64,000 nt of DNA from Marivirga aurantiaca (GCF_016679925.1 NZ_JAEQBW010000004.1:275549-339548), one strand, 5' to 3'. Shown: positions 36,629 through 46,659, numbered from the stretch's first letter. Notes: generated by a model from the letters alone, not told the origin. Translations and numbers: made by a program.

Positions 36629-36690
36629 GTTAAAGGCCGAAATATTTAGAATTCCTTCCTGGTTTTGGAAGGTTATTCTCATGAAGGTCT

Positions 36691-36698
36691 TATTTTTG
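36691..36698 (+). promoter_or_regulatory. TAnnTTTG box immediately before the GlmU-like start
   Basis: TATTTTTG fits the -7 consensus, but it ends only 5 nt before the ATG at 36704. Either the transcript is nearly leaderless or the match is chance; no well-spaced -33 element was seen. Confidence 0.3.
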
Positions 36699-36703
36699 TA
36701 CCT

Positions 36704-37891
36704 ATGAACTACCTGCTGATTGAACAAGCTGAGAGCCGCGAAAAGCTGAAACCTTTTACTTTTACCCGTCCAATTGCTGAAATACGTGTTGGGATATTAA
36801 CGATTAGGGAAAAGTGGGAGAAATACCTGAAAACTGAAATATTCCATGTTGCAGCCTCTTATTTGCAGGGAAAGTTCCCCCGAAAGATTGCCTCCCAGAA
36901 CACACTAATTAATAGTTCAGTTTGCCCCACACCAGAATTGGTGAAGGCCATTCAATTAGGTGCTACCCTAAAGAAAGGGAATATATTAATTTCCGCACAT
37001 GTTTCGGAAGAAGAGTTAGCCTTTTTTAATGCCAATGAAAAGCTTGAACAGGCGGCTGAATATGATGGTGACTTAACTATCATTTCAGAAAAGTGGCATA
37101 TTTTTCAAAATAATGGAAAAGAGATAAAAGCTGATTTTGAGTTAATTACCCATGGCAGAAACTCTGTTAAAATTGAAGATCCCCATACAATTGTTTACAA
37201 TGGAGAAAATATTTTTGTGGAGAAGGGGGCTGTAATTAAGGCAGCGATATTAAACGCGGAAAATGGTCCTATTTATATAGGGAAAAATGCTTATGTAAAT
37301 GAGGGAGCCATTATTAAAGGACCTTTTGCCTTGGGGGAGGGTTCTCATGTAAACATGGGAGCTGTCTTTAAAGGAGATAGCACAGTAGGCCCTTTTTGCA
37401 AAGTTGGGGGAGAAGTGAGTAACACGATATTTTTTGGATATTCCAATAAGGGGCATGACGGGTTTATAGGGAATTCTGTAATAGGGGAATGGTGTAATTT
37501 GGGAGCAGCTACCAATACTTCCAACCTGAAAAACAATTATGCCAATGTAAAGCTTTGGGATTATGGTCAGCAAGGGTTTGTCGATACGGGTCAGCAGTTC
37601 TGTGGGTTAATGATGGGAGACCACTCTAAATCCGGAATTAATACTATGTTTAATACTGGTACTGTAGTGGGCGTTTGTGCAAATGTATTTGGAAGTGGAT
37701 TTCCACGTAACTTCATCCCATCTTTTGCATGGGGTGGGGCATCAGGATTTACTACTTTTCGATTGGAAAAAGCCCTGGAGATAGCAAAAATAGTAATGAA
37801 ACGAAGAGATTTGGAATTGGGGGAACTCGATCAGCAAATATTAAATTTCCATTTTGAGGAAAGTGCTTCAGAAAGGTTTTGGGAGAATTAA
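36704..37891 (+). CDS. GlmU-like sugar-nucleotidyltransferase with left-handed beta-helix
   Basis: About 395 residues from MNYLLIEQAESREKLKPFTF; I choose this ATG over a TTG 39 bp upstream because the conserved N-terminus starts here. The N-terminal part (RPIAEIRVGILTIREKW) is the diverged nucleotidyltransferase half seen in Bacteroidota GlmU-like proteins. The C-terminal part (about 165-370) is a hexapeptide left-handed beta helix (GAVIKAAILNAENGPIYIGKN) with an acyltransferase-like GDHSKSGINTMFNTGTVVG segment. The exact sugar is unknown. Its end overlaps no gene, and rpiB starts 22 bp downstream. Confidence 0.8.
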   Translation: MNYLLIEQAESREKLKPFTFTRPIAEIRVGILTIREKWEKYLKTEIFHVAASYLQGKFPRKIASQNTLINSSVCPTPELVKAIQLGATLKKGNILISAHVSEEELAFFNANEKLEQAAEYDGDLTIISEKWHIFQNNGKEIKADFELITHGRNSVKIEDPHTIVYNGENIFVEKGAVIKAAILNAENGPIYIGKNAYVNEGAIIKGPFALGEGSHVNMGAVFKGDSTVGPFCKVGGEVSNTIFFGYSNKGHDGFIGNSVIGEWCNLGAATNTSNLKNNYANVKLWDYGQQGFVDTGQQFCGLMMGDHSKSGINTMFNTGTVVGVCANVFGSGFPRNFIPSFAWGGASGFTTFRLEKALEIAKIVMKRRDLELGELDQQILNFHFEESASERFWEN

Positions 37892-37913
37892 TAAAATTAT
37901 AAATTCAGTAACA

Positions 37914-38342
37914 ATGAAAATAGCAATAGGAGGCGATCACGCTGGTTTTGAATACAAGCAAAAGCTTGTTCAGTTTTTGACATCTGAGGGATACGAAGTG
38001 AAAGATTTTGGCCCCTCAACCGATGATTCAGTTGATTATCCGGATTATGTACACCCTTTAGCTACTGCTGTAGGCAATGAGGAACAGGAGATGGGGATTT
38101 TAATTTGTGGAAGTGCCAATGGGGTAGCTATGGCAGCCAATAAACACAAGAGTATTCGTGCAGCCATTGCCTGGCAGGAAGAATTGGCCAAATTATCACG
38201 TCAGCATAACAATGCAAATATTCTTTGTTTGCCTGCACGGTTTATCAGTTATGAAGAGGCTCAAAAAATAGCTCTTGCATTCTTAAAAGAACCGTTTGAG
38301 GGTGGGAGACATGAAAGAAGAGTGAATAAAATTCCTTGTTAA
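37914..38342 (+). CDS. rpiB: Ribose-5-phosphate isomerase B
   Basis: A 142-residue protein starting MKIAIGGDHAGFEYKQKL, the usual RpiB N-terminus; an in-frame ATG 60 bp earlier lies inside the upstream gene. The active-site region CGSANGVAMAANK and the QEELAKLSRQHNNANILCLPARF stretch are typical. It interconverts ribulose-5-phosphate and ribose-5-phosphate in the cytosolic pentose-phosphate pathway. Confidence 0.92.
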   Translation: MKIAIGGDHAGFEYKQKLVQFLTSEGYEVKDFGPSTDDSVDYPDYVHPLATAVGNEEQEMGILICGSANGVAMAANKHKSIRAAIAWQEELAKLSRQHNNANILCLPARFISYEEAQKIALAFLKEPFEGGRHERRVNKIPC

Positions 38343-38376
38343 TGAATAATTCGGAGTAACAGGGTGTATGAAGGAT

Positions 38377-38401
38377 ATTCCAGTTTAAGTGTAACTGGAA
38401 T
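38377..38401. terminator. Hairpin between convergent genes
   Basis: ATTCCAGTT and AACTGGAAT form a perfect 9-bp stem with a 7-nt loop between rpiB and the convergent membrane-protein gene. No T tract follows on either strand, so its terminator role is uncertain. Confidence 0.4.
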
Positions 38402-38418
38402 GTTAAGAGAGGAAATTG

Positions 38419-39825
38419 TTAATTTTTCAATACATACACCTTGTAATTCACTTTTTCATATTCACTGCTTACTCCTGGCAGGTTTTCTAACACAGCTTCC
38501 GCATAACCGTCTAGGTCTATAATGGTTTCTGGCTGGTTTTTCACCAAATCATCATAAATAACTGCCAGTTTCTTCGGGTCGTTGGGCATTTCCCAAATAT
38601 TTTGACTTAGTTTCCAATCATAAAATTTTGTAGCCACACCACTTGCTGAGTGGTATATTTGCCTGCCATTGCCCACTACTAAAACTTTTTTACCGGCCAC
38701 CCATGGTTCATAAATACTTTCATTTACCCATAACGCATTGAAATCCCCCCATTTGTGTAAATGAAAATTTTGATAGAACAAAATGTAGTTCACAAAAATT
38801 AAACTAAAAGTAAAGAATATAGTGAATAAATTGGCAGTAGCCTTCTTTCTAAACTGAAGTATAAAATGGGCAATAAAGAATGCTATAAATGGAACAAATA
38901 CAATCAATTGATAGGGAGCTTTAACATCTCCCAGAATCCATACTACCCAGGCTGCGGCAAACATCATGAACATTACCTGTTGCACACGCACCTGATAATT
39001 GGTAAAACGCGAAATACTGAATGTTTTGTATAAAGCCAAAACAAATACCAATAAGGGAAGGCTGATGAAAAGGAGCAGGGAAATTAGTCCTACCATATTC
39101 TCCTGGTTGTAGACGAAATTAGAAATGATCCATTGATACATCATATTGCCTAATGCATCATGCCAGAAATAGTAGAGCCCTACAGCTGCGATTGGCAGCA
39201 GAAATCCATAGAAAAACATTAGATAACGTCTGAAAATCAATCCTGTAAGAAGTACAAATGAAATAACTGTAGCCAGCAAAAAGATAATAGAAGGAAGATA
39301 AAACAGTACCGCCATTCCCATGAAGAAACCGGTTTTCAATATGGTTAAGTCATTTAGTTTGTTTTCAATTCTTAAGTAAATGTTGTCCAGCACCAATAAA
39401 ATAAAAGTCATACTGACGAGCACTGGTGAGAGGGTGAAAAAGTCAAAGAAAACCTGCATCAATAAAGCATAGACAAAGGCCGGAACATATGTGTTTTCGT
39501 TATAGGCCTTGTTTTTATGCATGATGCTGTTAAATAATACAAATTGGTAGCCCATTAATAAAGTGGCTAAAATCTGGTAGGCCATGGGGGCGCGTCCGAA
39601 AATAAAATCTATTGCAGTGTACATCCATGCTGCCAATGGTGCTATTGGAGCCAAAAAGTCTTTGTATAAAATATTACCCTGATTGAGCGTTTCTCCTATG
39701 AGCATCCAGTTGAGTTCGTAAACGAGCGGCTCAGATGAAATAAAATAGGGTAAACGAATGAACACAACTGCCAAAAATAAGATCAGCAGGCGGTAAGGGT
39801 CATTTATTCGGAAAAATCCAATCAA
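38419..39825 (-). CDS. Polytopic membrane protein, glycosyltransferase-39-like
   Basis: A 468-residue protein with about ten transmembrane segments. The first periplasmic loop carries acidic residues (SEPLVYELNWMLIGETLNQG ... YKDFLAPIAPLAAW), the layout of lipid-linked-sugar glycosyltransferases of the GT39/RgtABCD kind. The C-terminal domain of about 100 residues is soluble. The substrate is unknown, and a plain membrane protein of unknown role cannot be excluded. Confidence 0.6.
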   Translation of the reverse strand: MIGFFRINDPYRLLILFLAVVFIRLPYFISSEPLVYELNWMLIGETLNQGNILYKDFLAPIAPLAAWMYTAIDFIFGRAPMAYQILATLLMGYQFVLFNSIMHKNKAYNENTYVPAFVYALLMQVFFDFFTLSPVLVSMTFILLVLDNIYLRIENKLNDLTILKTGFFMGMAVLFYLPSIIFLLATVISFVLLTGLIFRRYLMFFYGFLLPIAAVGLYYFWHDALGNMMYQWIISNFVYNQENMVGLISLLLFISLPLLVFVLALYKTFSISRFTNYQVRVQQVMFMMFAAAWVVWILGDVKAPYQLIVFVPFIAFFIAHFILQFRKKATANLFTIFFTFSLIFVNYILFYQNFHLHKWGDFNALWVNESIYEPWVAGKKVLVVGNGRQIYHSASGVATKFYDWKLSQNIWEMPNDPKKLAVIYDDLVKNQPETIIDLDGYAEAVLENLPGVSSEYEKVNYKVYVLKN

Positions 39826-39925
39826 TTAAATATGTTTTTATGTTAAACTACAAATGCTAAATTAGAGTATAAAGGACAAATTGTATAAAATATCATGCAT
39901 ATTTGTAGTGAAAAGAATGAATATT

Positions 39926-40315
39926 ATGGCAGCAGGTACAAGACAGCAGAAATTTTCAAGGTTAATTCAAAAAGATTTAGGGGAAATTTTTCAAAAAGAT
40001 ATGAATAATGCTTTCGGAAAAGCATTTATTACCATTACAGAAGTAGAAATGTCTCCTGATTTAAGTGTAGCAAAGATTTATTTAAGCTTAATGCTTTCGG
40101 AGAACCCAAAGGAGACAATGGAGGCTATTCAGTTGAAGAAAAGCGAAATCCGTAAACATTTGGGCAACAGGATAGGAAAGCAAGTGCGGATAGTTCCGGA
40201 GCTTATATTTTATATGGATGAAACGCTTGATCAGGCCAATCGAATTGACTCTATTCTTTCTAAATTAAATATTCCGCCTGCCGATGAGGAAAATGGCGAT
40301 AATGAGAATGATTAA
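39926..40315 (+). CDS. rbfA: Ribosome-binding factor A
   Basis: About 129 residues from MAAGTRQQKFSRLIQKDLGEIF; an ATG 9 bp upstream is also possible. The KH-like core MSPDLSVAKIYLSLM and the end RVVPELIF-like segment (IVPELIFYMDETLDQANRIDSIL) are typical of RbfA, which matures the 16S rRNA 5' end in the small subunit. The LolC/E-type gene follows 9 bp later, so the two share a transcript. Confidence 0.92.
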   Translation: MAAGTRQQKFSRLIQKDLGEIFQKDMNNAFGKAFITITEVEMSPDLSVAKIYLSLMLSENPKETMEAIQLKKSEIRKHLGNRIGKQVRIVPELIFYMDETLDQANRIDSILSKLNIPPADEENGDNEND

Positions 40316-40324
40316 TATTTCCCC

Positions 40325-41551
40325 TTGAAGAACCTCTCTTTTTTTATAGCAAAAAGATATTTCTTCTCTAAAAAGAAGAAAAGTTTTATCAATGTGCTGT
40401 CCATCATTTCCATGTTGGGAGTGGCTACGGGTACTATGGCTCTTGTAATCGTATTGTCAGTGTTCAATGGGTTGGAAGATTTGATTCGCTCATTGTATAG
40501 TACTTTTGATGCAGATTTGAAAATATCTCTTAAAGAGGGGAAGTTCTTTAAATACGATGATGAAATTAAAGGGCAGATTTTCCAAGTGCTGGGAATTGAA
40601 AATGTCACTCAGGTAATCGAGGATAATGTACTGGTACGATACAATGACGGAGAAACTGTTGTAAGAATGAAAGGAGTGAGCCCCGAGTTTATCCAATCCA
40701 ATCAGCTAAAGGACTTTATTACAGAAGGACAAATTAAATTACAGGAAAAGGAACAAAATTTTGCCATTGTAGGCAGGGGAATCCGCTATGATCTGTCTAT
40801 CAATCCCAGAAACGAATTATTGGCCTTGCAATTTTATTATCCGAAAAACATTAAACCCGGAGTAAGCAACCCTTCCAGCATGTACAATTCCGGAATACTA
40901 ATGCCAGCCGGGGTTTTTGCCATTGAAAAGCAATATGATGAGAAATATATATTTGTGCCACTGCGATTTGCCAAAAAGCTAGTAGGAAAACAGAATCAAT
41001 TGACTGCTTTGGAAGTTAATTTGGATGGTAGCCAAAGTACCAGATCTGTTCAGAAAAGCCTTAAGGAACAATTGGGGCCAAGGTTTATTGTACAGGATTC
41101 CGATGAACAACATGCTTCCTTATTGAAAGCCATCAAAATTGAGAAGCTATTTGTATATCTTACTTTTAGTTTTATCCTCGCAGTAGCTTCATTTAATATC
41201 TTCTTTTCACTTACAATGTTGGCATTGGACAAAAAGCGGGATGTTAGTATACTTTATGCCATGGGAGCACCCAAAAGAACCATCAGAAATATTTTTCTTA
41301 TGGAGGGCTCCATTATTTCCTTTTCAGGTGCTATTATAGGAGGCCTGGGAGGGCTGTTGCTCTGTGTTTTACAACAACAATTCGGACTTGTCTCCATGGG
41401 GATGGCATCGGCAGTGCAGGAAGCTTATCCTGTAAAAATGATTTTTTCAGATTTTATTTTTACCATGTTTAGTATTGTTCTTATAACTATGTTAGCATCC
41501 TTCAAGCCTGCCTCGGTAGCAGTAAAATCCTTAGAAATTAATCGTTTGTAA
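40325..41551 (+). CDS. LolC/LolE-type lipoprotein-release permease
   Basis: A 408-residue FtsX-family permease starting at TTG (KNLSFFIAKRYFFSKKKKSFINVLS). One N-terminal transmembrane segment (about 25-47), a large periplasmic MacB-like domain (about 50-265) and three C-terminal transmembrane helices give the LolC/E layout. It would work with a LolD ATPase to release lipoproteins from the inner membrane; no ATPase gene is adjacent. It is downstream of rbfA in one unit. Confidence 0.85.
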   Translation: MKNLSFFIAKRYFFSKKKKSFINVLSIISMLGVATGTMALVIVLSVFNGLEDLIRSLYSTFDADLKISLKEGKFFKYDDEIKGQIFQVLGIENVTQVIEDNVLVRYNDGETVVRMKGVSPEFIQSNQLKDFITEGQIKLQEKEQNFAIVGRGIRYDLSINPRNELLALQFYYPKNIKPGVSNPSSMYNSGILMPAGVFAIEKQYDEKYIFVPLRFAKKLVGKQNQLTALEVNLDGSQSTRSVQKSLKEQLGPRFIVQDSDEQHASLLKAIKIEKLFVYLTFSFILAVASFNIFFSLTMLALDKKRDVSILYAMGAPKRTIRNIFLMEGSIISFSGAIIGGLGGLLLCVLQQQFGLVSMGMASAVQEAYPVKMIFSDFIFTMFSIVLITMLASFKPASVAVKSLEINRL

Positions 41552-41658
41552 GTTTTTCCTCGTCTTTAACATAAAACTCATTCTTATTTAGTAAATTTCA
41601 AACTTGATTTTTTTGAATAAGTTAATTTAACCAACGAAGAGACAAGTTTTAATAAGAT

Positions 41659-44586
41659 ATGAAGGTACTTACAACTCAGCCTTTTCAAATTATATATTCA
41701 CTGTTTGAGCATGAATTTTTAGGGTATATATTTGAGTCATTTGTAGTGCAAAAAAACAGCAGGGGAGAACTCACTTTTGCCCATCAAAATATTTCTGCCA
41801 AAAATGCCAGGGAATTTTCCAAAGGCCTGGATGAGACTGACTATGAGTTGATAGAATTGATGGATACTATTCAGCAGGATGCTATTGTTCGCAAATTTTA
41901 TAAAACAAAGCTCAAAACTTCAGATTTTTTTGATAAAGTATACCATCCGGAAAAAGGAAACACACTTCTTCAGGAGGAAATTGAGAGGTACCTTGAAAGG
42001 AAAAGAGTTCAAATTCTTGAGAAAATTTCGGACAAAATGCTTTTTGAAATGGGGAATGATGGTGAGCCTGCCTGGCGTCAAATCCATATCCAGAAAGAAA
42101 AGGCAACTATACTATTCCATTTTGTAAAAAATGAAAATAATACTCATTATTTCCCTACCATAAAGCACAATGGCGAAAAAGTAGACTTTCAATACAAAGG
42201 GGCGTATTTGATTTGTAATAAACCTGCCTATATGGTGGTCAATCAGAAACTTTATTCATTTGCTAAAAACCCTGATGGAAAAAAGTTAAAGCCGTTTCTC
42301 AATAAATATTTTATTGCTATTCCTGAAAAAGTGGAGGAGCAATACTTTAAAAAATTTGTAGCTCCTTTGGTAGCCTCTTTTGATGTATTTGCAAAAGGTT
42401 TTAAAATAAAAACCATTAGAGAGGAACCAAACCCACAGCTGAAAATATCAGAATTAGCTACTTCTTCTGTCAATTTGGATTTGTTTGAAGAGAAGCAAAC
42501 CAAAAACGAGGAAGAAGGTAAGTTACTGATGGAATTGAGATTTCAATATGGTCAGCATAACTTTCCTTTGGGTTCGGGCGAGGCGGTTTCCGTGAAAGTG
42601 GAAAAGCAGGACGGAGAGTTCGTGTTTAAAAGATTGGTAAGGAATATTGTAAAAGAGAAAAGTCTGCGCGATGCCATGGTGGAGCGTGGACTCAATATTT
42701 TAAAAGGAAAGGTAACACAACCAAAATCAAAAGCTTTTAGCTGGATTTCAAAAAATACAGATTGGCTTCATGAAAATGGAATCACGATTGAGCAAGATAA
42801 GGAAATCACAAGCAAACAATACTTCCTGGGTCGCTCTTCCATTTCTATTGATATCTCTGAGGGAATTGATTGGTTTGATATCAATGCCACCATCATGTTT
42901 GGAGATTATGAAATTTCATTCAAGGAATTGAGGCAACATATTTCCAATAAACAAACAGAATTTAAATTACCTAATAATCAATATGCAGTAATACCCTCTC
43001 ATTGGTTTGATGACTATTCAGAGCTTTTCAGCTTTATGGAAAAAGACAATGAGGGTAACATGAAAATCCGCAAACACCATTTGGCGTTGGTTCAGGATCT
43101 GGAAAATAGTGATTTGGCTTCTGTTCAGATGGATAGAAAATTGGCCAAGCTAAGGGATTTCATGCAGATTGATGATCACCCCTTACCAGTGGATTTTATA
43201 GGAGAACTAAGACCGTATCAAAAGGCAGGATTCAATTGGTTGCAGTTTCTCAATCAATATAATTTTGGAGGGTGTCTGGCAGATGACATGGGATTGGGAA
43301 AAACAGTGCAAACATTAGCAATGTTGCAGTCTGAAAAAGAAGAGGGCAGGCTAAATGCCAATTTGCTCATTATGCCTACATCGTTAATCTATAACTGGAT
43401 GAATGAGGCCCAGAAGTTTACTCCCAATCTGAAGATTTTCATTTATACAGGCACTAACAGGATCAAAGATGCCAAACAATTTGAAGAATATGATCTTGTG
43501 CTTACTTCCTATGGTATTACCAGGCTTGACATAGCAATCCTCTCAGAATATTATTTCAATTATATCATCCTGGATGAGTCACAAGCTATCAAAAATCCTG
43601 ATTCGAATATTGCCAAGGCCGTAAAAAAGCTAAAATCCCGCAGAAGATTAGTCCTTACAGGTACACCTGTGGAAAACAGTACAATGGACTTATGGTCACA
43701 GATGTCTTTTGTGAATCCGGGATTGCTAGGCAATAAAAAGTTCTTTAAAGATGAGTTTGTGTTGCCTATTGAGAAAAAGCAAGATGAGCAAAAGTCACAA
43801 AAATTAGCCTCTCTTATTAAGCCATTTATACTGCGCAGGCACAAGTCACAGGTAGCCACTGAATTGCCGGATAAAATCGAAAATGTACATTATTCGACCA
43901 TGACGACCATGCAGGAAGACAAATATGAAGAAGTGAAATCATTTTACCGAGATAAAATCCTGGAACATATAGAGCAAAATGGCATCAGAAAATCCCAGAT
44001 GATATTGCTGCAGGGCCTGACCCAACTAAGGCAGATAGCCAATCATCCTAAGATGGTGGACAAGGAGTATATGGGCGATTCCGGCAAAATGGAAGATGTA
44101 ACGCACATGTTAAAGTCCATTATTTCTGAAGGACATAAAGTTTTGGTTTTTAGTCAGTTTGTAAAGCATTTAGCTTTTATGAAAGATTACCTGGAGAAAA
44201 GTAACATCAGGTTTGCCTATCTGGACGGTAGTACCAAAGACAGGGAAAAACAAGTGCGTTTATTCCAGGATAATAAAGAAATTTCCGTCTTTTTAATATC
44301 TCTTAAAGCGGGTGGCTTGGGGCTGAACCTGACAGCTGCTGATTATGTATTTTTATTGGATCCATGGTGGAATCCGGCTGTTGAGCAGCAAGCCGTGGAC
44401 AGGGCACATCGAATTGGGCAGAAACAACAGGTTTTTACTTATAAATTCATTACCAAAAATACAGTGGAAGAAAAGATATTAGCCTTGCAGGAGCGAAAAG
44501 TGAATTTGGCCAGAGATTTGATCAGTACCGAGGAAAGCTTTATGAAAAACCTGAGCCAGGACGATATTCAATCAATTTTGGCGTAG
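41659..44586 (+). CDS. SNF2-family DEAD-box-like helicase
   Basis: A 975-residue protein. The C-terminal half has the SNF2 motor: motif I DDMGLGKTVQTLAML, motif II LDESQAIKN, motif III LTGTPVEN, motif V SLKAGGLGLNLTAADYVF and motif VI DRAHRIGQ. The N-terminal about 500 residues are the diverged region found in large bacterial SNF2 proteins, without a clear SWIM zinc motif. It probably remodels protein-DNA or transcription complexes like RapA-type proteins. The ATG has no Shine-Dalgarno sequence. Confidence 0.9.
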   Translation: MKVLTTQPFQIIYSLFEHEFLGYIFESFVVQKNSRGELTFAHQNISAKNAREFSKGLDETDYELIELMDTIQQDAIVRKFYKTKLKTSDFFDKVYHPEKGNTLLQEEIERYLERKRVQILEKISDKMLFEMGNDGEPAWRQIHIQKEKATILFHFVKNENNTHYFPTIKHNGEKVDFQYKGAYLICNKPAYMVVNQKLYSFAKNPDGKKLKPFLNKYFIAIPEKVEEQYFKKFVAPLVASFDVFAKGFKIKTIREEPNPQLKISELATSSVNLDLFEEKQTKNEEEGKLLMELRFQYGQHNFPLGSGEAVSVKVEKQDGEFVFKRLVRNIVKEKSLRDAMVERGLNILKGKVTQPKSKAFSWISKNTDWLHENGITIEQDKEITSKQYFLGRSSISIDISEGIDWFDINATIMFGDYEISFKELRQHISNKQTEFKLPNNQYAVIPSHWFDDYSELFSFMEKDNEGNMKIRKHHLALVQDLENSDLASVQMDRKLAKLRDFMQIDDHPLPVDFIGELRPYQKAGFNWLQFLNQYNFGGCLADDMGLGKTVQTLAMLQSEKEEGRLNANLLIMPTSLIYNWMNEAQKFTPNLKIFIYTGTNRIKDAKQFEEYDLVLTSYGITRLDIAILSEYYFNYIILDESQAIKNPDSNIAKAVKKLKSRRRLVLTGTPVENSTMDLWSQMSFVNPGLLGNKKFFKDEFVLPIEKKQDEQKSQKLASLIKPFILRRHKSQVATELPDKIENVHYSTMTTMQEDKYEEVKSFYRDKILEHIEQNGIRKSQMILLQGLTQLRQIANHPKMVDKEYMGDSGKMEDVTHMLKSIISEGHKVLVFSQFVKHLAFMKDYLEKSNIRFAYLDGSTKDREKQVRLFQDNKEISVFLISLKAGGLGLNLTAADYVFLLDPWWNPAVEQQAVDRAHRIGQKQQVFTYKFITKNTVEEKILALQERKVNLARDLISTEESFMKNLSQDDIQSILA

Positions 44587-45283
44587 TTTTTTGGATGTGG
44601 CACTCCATTTTAGTTGAAGTGTAATAAGATTATTATTGATAAGCCAGCCAATAATTGTTCATGTAGCTTTTGAGCTTATTCCTACAGTTAAATAATGATG
44701 TCGCTCCTCTGGAGCTTGGGTTCAGCGGTAATTTCTGGCTATTACGATCGAGCTCCTCCGGAGCTGAGGATTGATGCGTTGAAATTAACCCTCCTTTTAA
44801 ATGTATAGATCTGAATTTCAAACTGTTTTTTTGTGATAATGTGTGACAACAAAGTCCGTATCTTCTTTGTGTTTATCCTATGGCTTGTCAAACTAATTTG
44901 CCCCATAGGGGTAAAATCATAATAGAAAATGTTGACAGAATTACAGCAAGCTCCGTAGGAGTGAAATCATTTTATGAGATGTGCCTTTATGAAAATGAGA
45001 TAAAAATCTCTAGGTTATAGCCAAAGAAAGAATCATTTTTTGTTAAACTACTTTTTTCTATAAATTTAGTTTGAAATCGAAAACTATTATAGTTATGCCT
45101 AACACTTATTCTCAAATTTATATACAAATAGTTTTTGCTGTAAATGCTAGCTATGATGATCAGGCTCCTCTGGAGCTGAGGGGGTGATAGTTTGAAATTA
45201 AAATTCTTGGGCATCATATTCTCTCTATATCTTTCGGAGCTTAATGAATTGAACTAACTTTAAGCGTTCATTAACATTTTATT
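44587..45283. repeat. REP-like palindrome cluster in a gene-free stretch
   Basis: About 700 bp without a functional gene. Five short palindromes are present: GCTCCtctGGAGC at 44703-44715, AGCTCCtccGGAGCT at 44751-44765, CCCCataGGGG at 44901-44911, CTCCgtaGGAG at 44951-44961 and GCTCCtctGGAGC at 45164-45176. The second and fifth share flanks (ctat.a.gatc before, gctgagg after). The third and fourth are both followed by AAATCAT. This is the signature of REP elements mobilised by a RAYT transposase, and a broken RAYT start lies inside the cluster. Small open frames here are spurious. Confidence 0.65.
45095..45187 (+). pseudogene. Truncated RAYT/IS200-type Y1 transposase
   Basis: An ATG opens a 30-codon frame whose first 17 residues (MPNTYSQIYIQIVFAVN) match the N-terminus of REP-associated tyrosine transposases. 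It is then interrupted by a REP-like palindrome and ends at TGA. The HUH and catalytic tyrosine parts are absent. Confidence 0.6.
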
Positions 45284-46648
45284 GTGGCCAAAACAAAAAC
45301 ACTTTATTTCTGTCAGAATTGTGGTGCGGAATCACCTAAATGGGTAGGGAAATGTCCAGCTTGTGGAGAATGGAACACTTTTGTAGAAGAAGTGGTACAG
45401 AAAGAAAAAGCTCCTTCCGGTTATATATCTTCTAAAAATATTTCCAATAAGCCTATTGCTATCCAATCAGTGGAAGCTATTAAGGAAGCTCGGATTATAG
45501 TGCCGGATGCGGAGCTAAATCGCGTTTTAGGTGGGGGGATTGTACCCGGATCACTCATACTGATTGGTGGGGAACCCGGCATTGGAAAATCTACCTTAAT
45601 GCTTCAAATTGCTTTAAATTTATCGCACAAAAGAGTGCTCTATGTTAGTGGAGAAGAGAGTACTCAGCAAATTAAAATGCGTGCTGATCGGATAGAGTAC
45701 TCCTCAGAAAACTGTTTTATCCTTACGGAGACTTCTACCACCGATATATTTCGGGAAGTAAAAGAACTGGCTCCGGATATCCTTATAATTGATTCTATCC
45801 AAACTCTGACATCACCTAAAATGGAATCTGCCGCAGGAAGTGTGGGGCAGGTAAAAGAATGTACAGCGGAATTGATGCGTTTTGCCAAAGAGAACAAAAT
45901 CCCTGTATTCCTGATAGGTCATATCACAAAAGACGGAGCCATTGCCGGCCCTAAGGTTTTGGAACATATGGTAGATGCCGTATTGCAATTTGAGGGAGAC
46001 AGGCATTTGTCCTACCGGATATTGCGTACAACCAAAAACAGGTTTGGATCCACCAATGAATTAGGGATTTATGAAATGCTCAACACAGGTTTGAGACAAG
46101 TTTCCAATCCCTCTGAAATACTGATTTCTCAGAAAGATGGAGAGGTAAGTGGTACGGCCATTGGAGCTACTTTAGAAGGCAACAGGCCTTTGTTAATTGA
46201 AATACAGGCTTTGGTAAGTACTGCCAATTATGGCACGCCACAAAGAAGTGCTACTGGTTTTGATAGTAAACGGATGAATATGCTACTGGCCGTTTTGGAG
46301 AAAAGAGGGGGCTTTCGTTTGGGAGTACAGGATGTTTTTCTCAATATTGCAGGGGGGATTCGGGTTGAGGATCCTGCTATTGACCTGGCAGTTTGTGTAG
46401 CCATCATTTCTTCACTGGAAGAGATTTCTGTTTCCTCTAAAATCTGTATGGCAGGTGAAGTAGGGTTGGGTGGTGAGATTCGGGCAGTCAACAGAATTGA
46501 CAACAGAATCGCTGAGGCTGAAAAGTTAGGTTTTGAAGAAATAATTGTCTCTAAATTTAGTTTAAAAGGGATAGATATTTCAAAATATAATATCAAAATT
46601 AAGGCTTGCTCACAATTAGCTGAAGTGGTAAGTTATTTGTTCGCATAA
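45284..46648 (+). CDS. radA: DNA repair protein RadA (Sms)
   Basis: A 454-residue protein starting at GTG. An N-terminal C4 zinc finger (CQNCGAESPKWVGKCPACGEW), a RecA-like ATPase (Walker A GEPGIGKST, Walker B ILIIDSIQT), the RadA KNRFGSTNE motif and a C-terminal Lon-like domain (ending near AEVVSYLFA) are all intact. RadA is a DnaB-like helicase that extends D-loops in recombination and transformation. The DUF2179 gene follows after 11 bp. Confidence 0.95.
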   Translation: MAKTKTLYFCQNCGAESPKWVGKCPACGEWNTFVEEVVQKEKAPSGYISSKNISNKPIAIQSVEAIKEARIIVPDAELNRVLGGGIVPGSLILIGGEPGIGKSTLMLQIALNLSHKRVLYVSGEESTQQIKMRADRIEYSSENCFILTETSTTDIFREVKELAPDILIIDSIQTLTSPKMESAAGSVGQVKECTAELMRFAKENKIPVFLIGHITKDGAIAGPKVLEHMVDAVLQFEGDRHLSYRILRTTKNRFGSTNELGIYEMLNTGLRQVSNPSEILISQKDGEVSGTAIGATLEGNRPLLIEIQALVSTANYGTPQRSATGFDSKRMNMLLAVLEKRGGFRLGVQDVFLNIAGGIRVEDPAIDLAVCVAIISSLEEISVSSKICMAGEVGLGGEIRAVNRIDNRIAEAEKLGFEEIIVSKFSLKGIDISKYNIKIKACSQLAEVVSYLFA

Positions 46649-46659
46649 AAAGATATTAA

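Noticed and set aside
44633..45217. Two leftward frames of 62 and 76 codons
   Set aside because: They run through the palindrome repeats and have no protein-like features.
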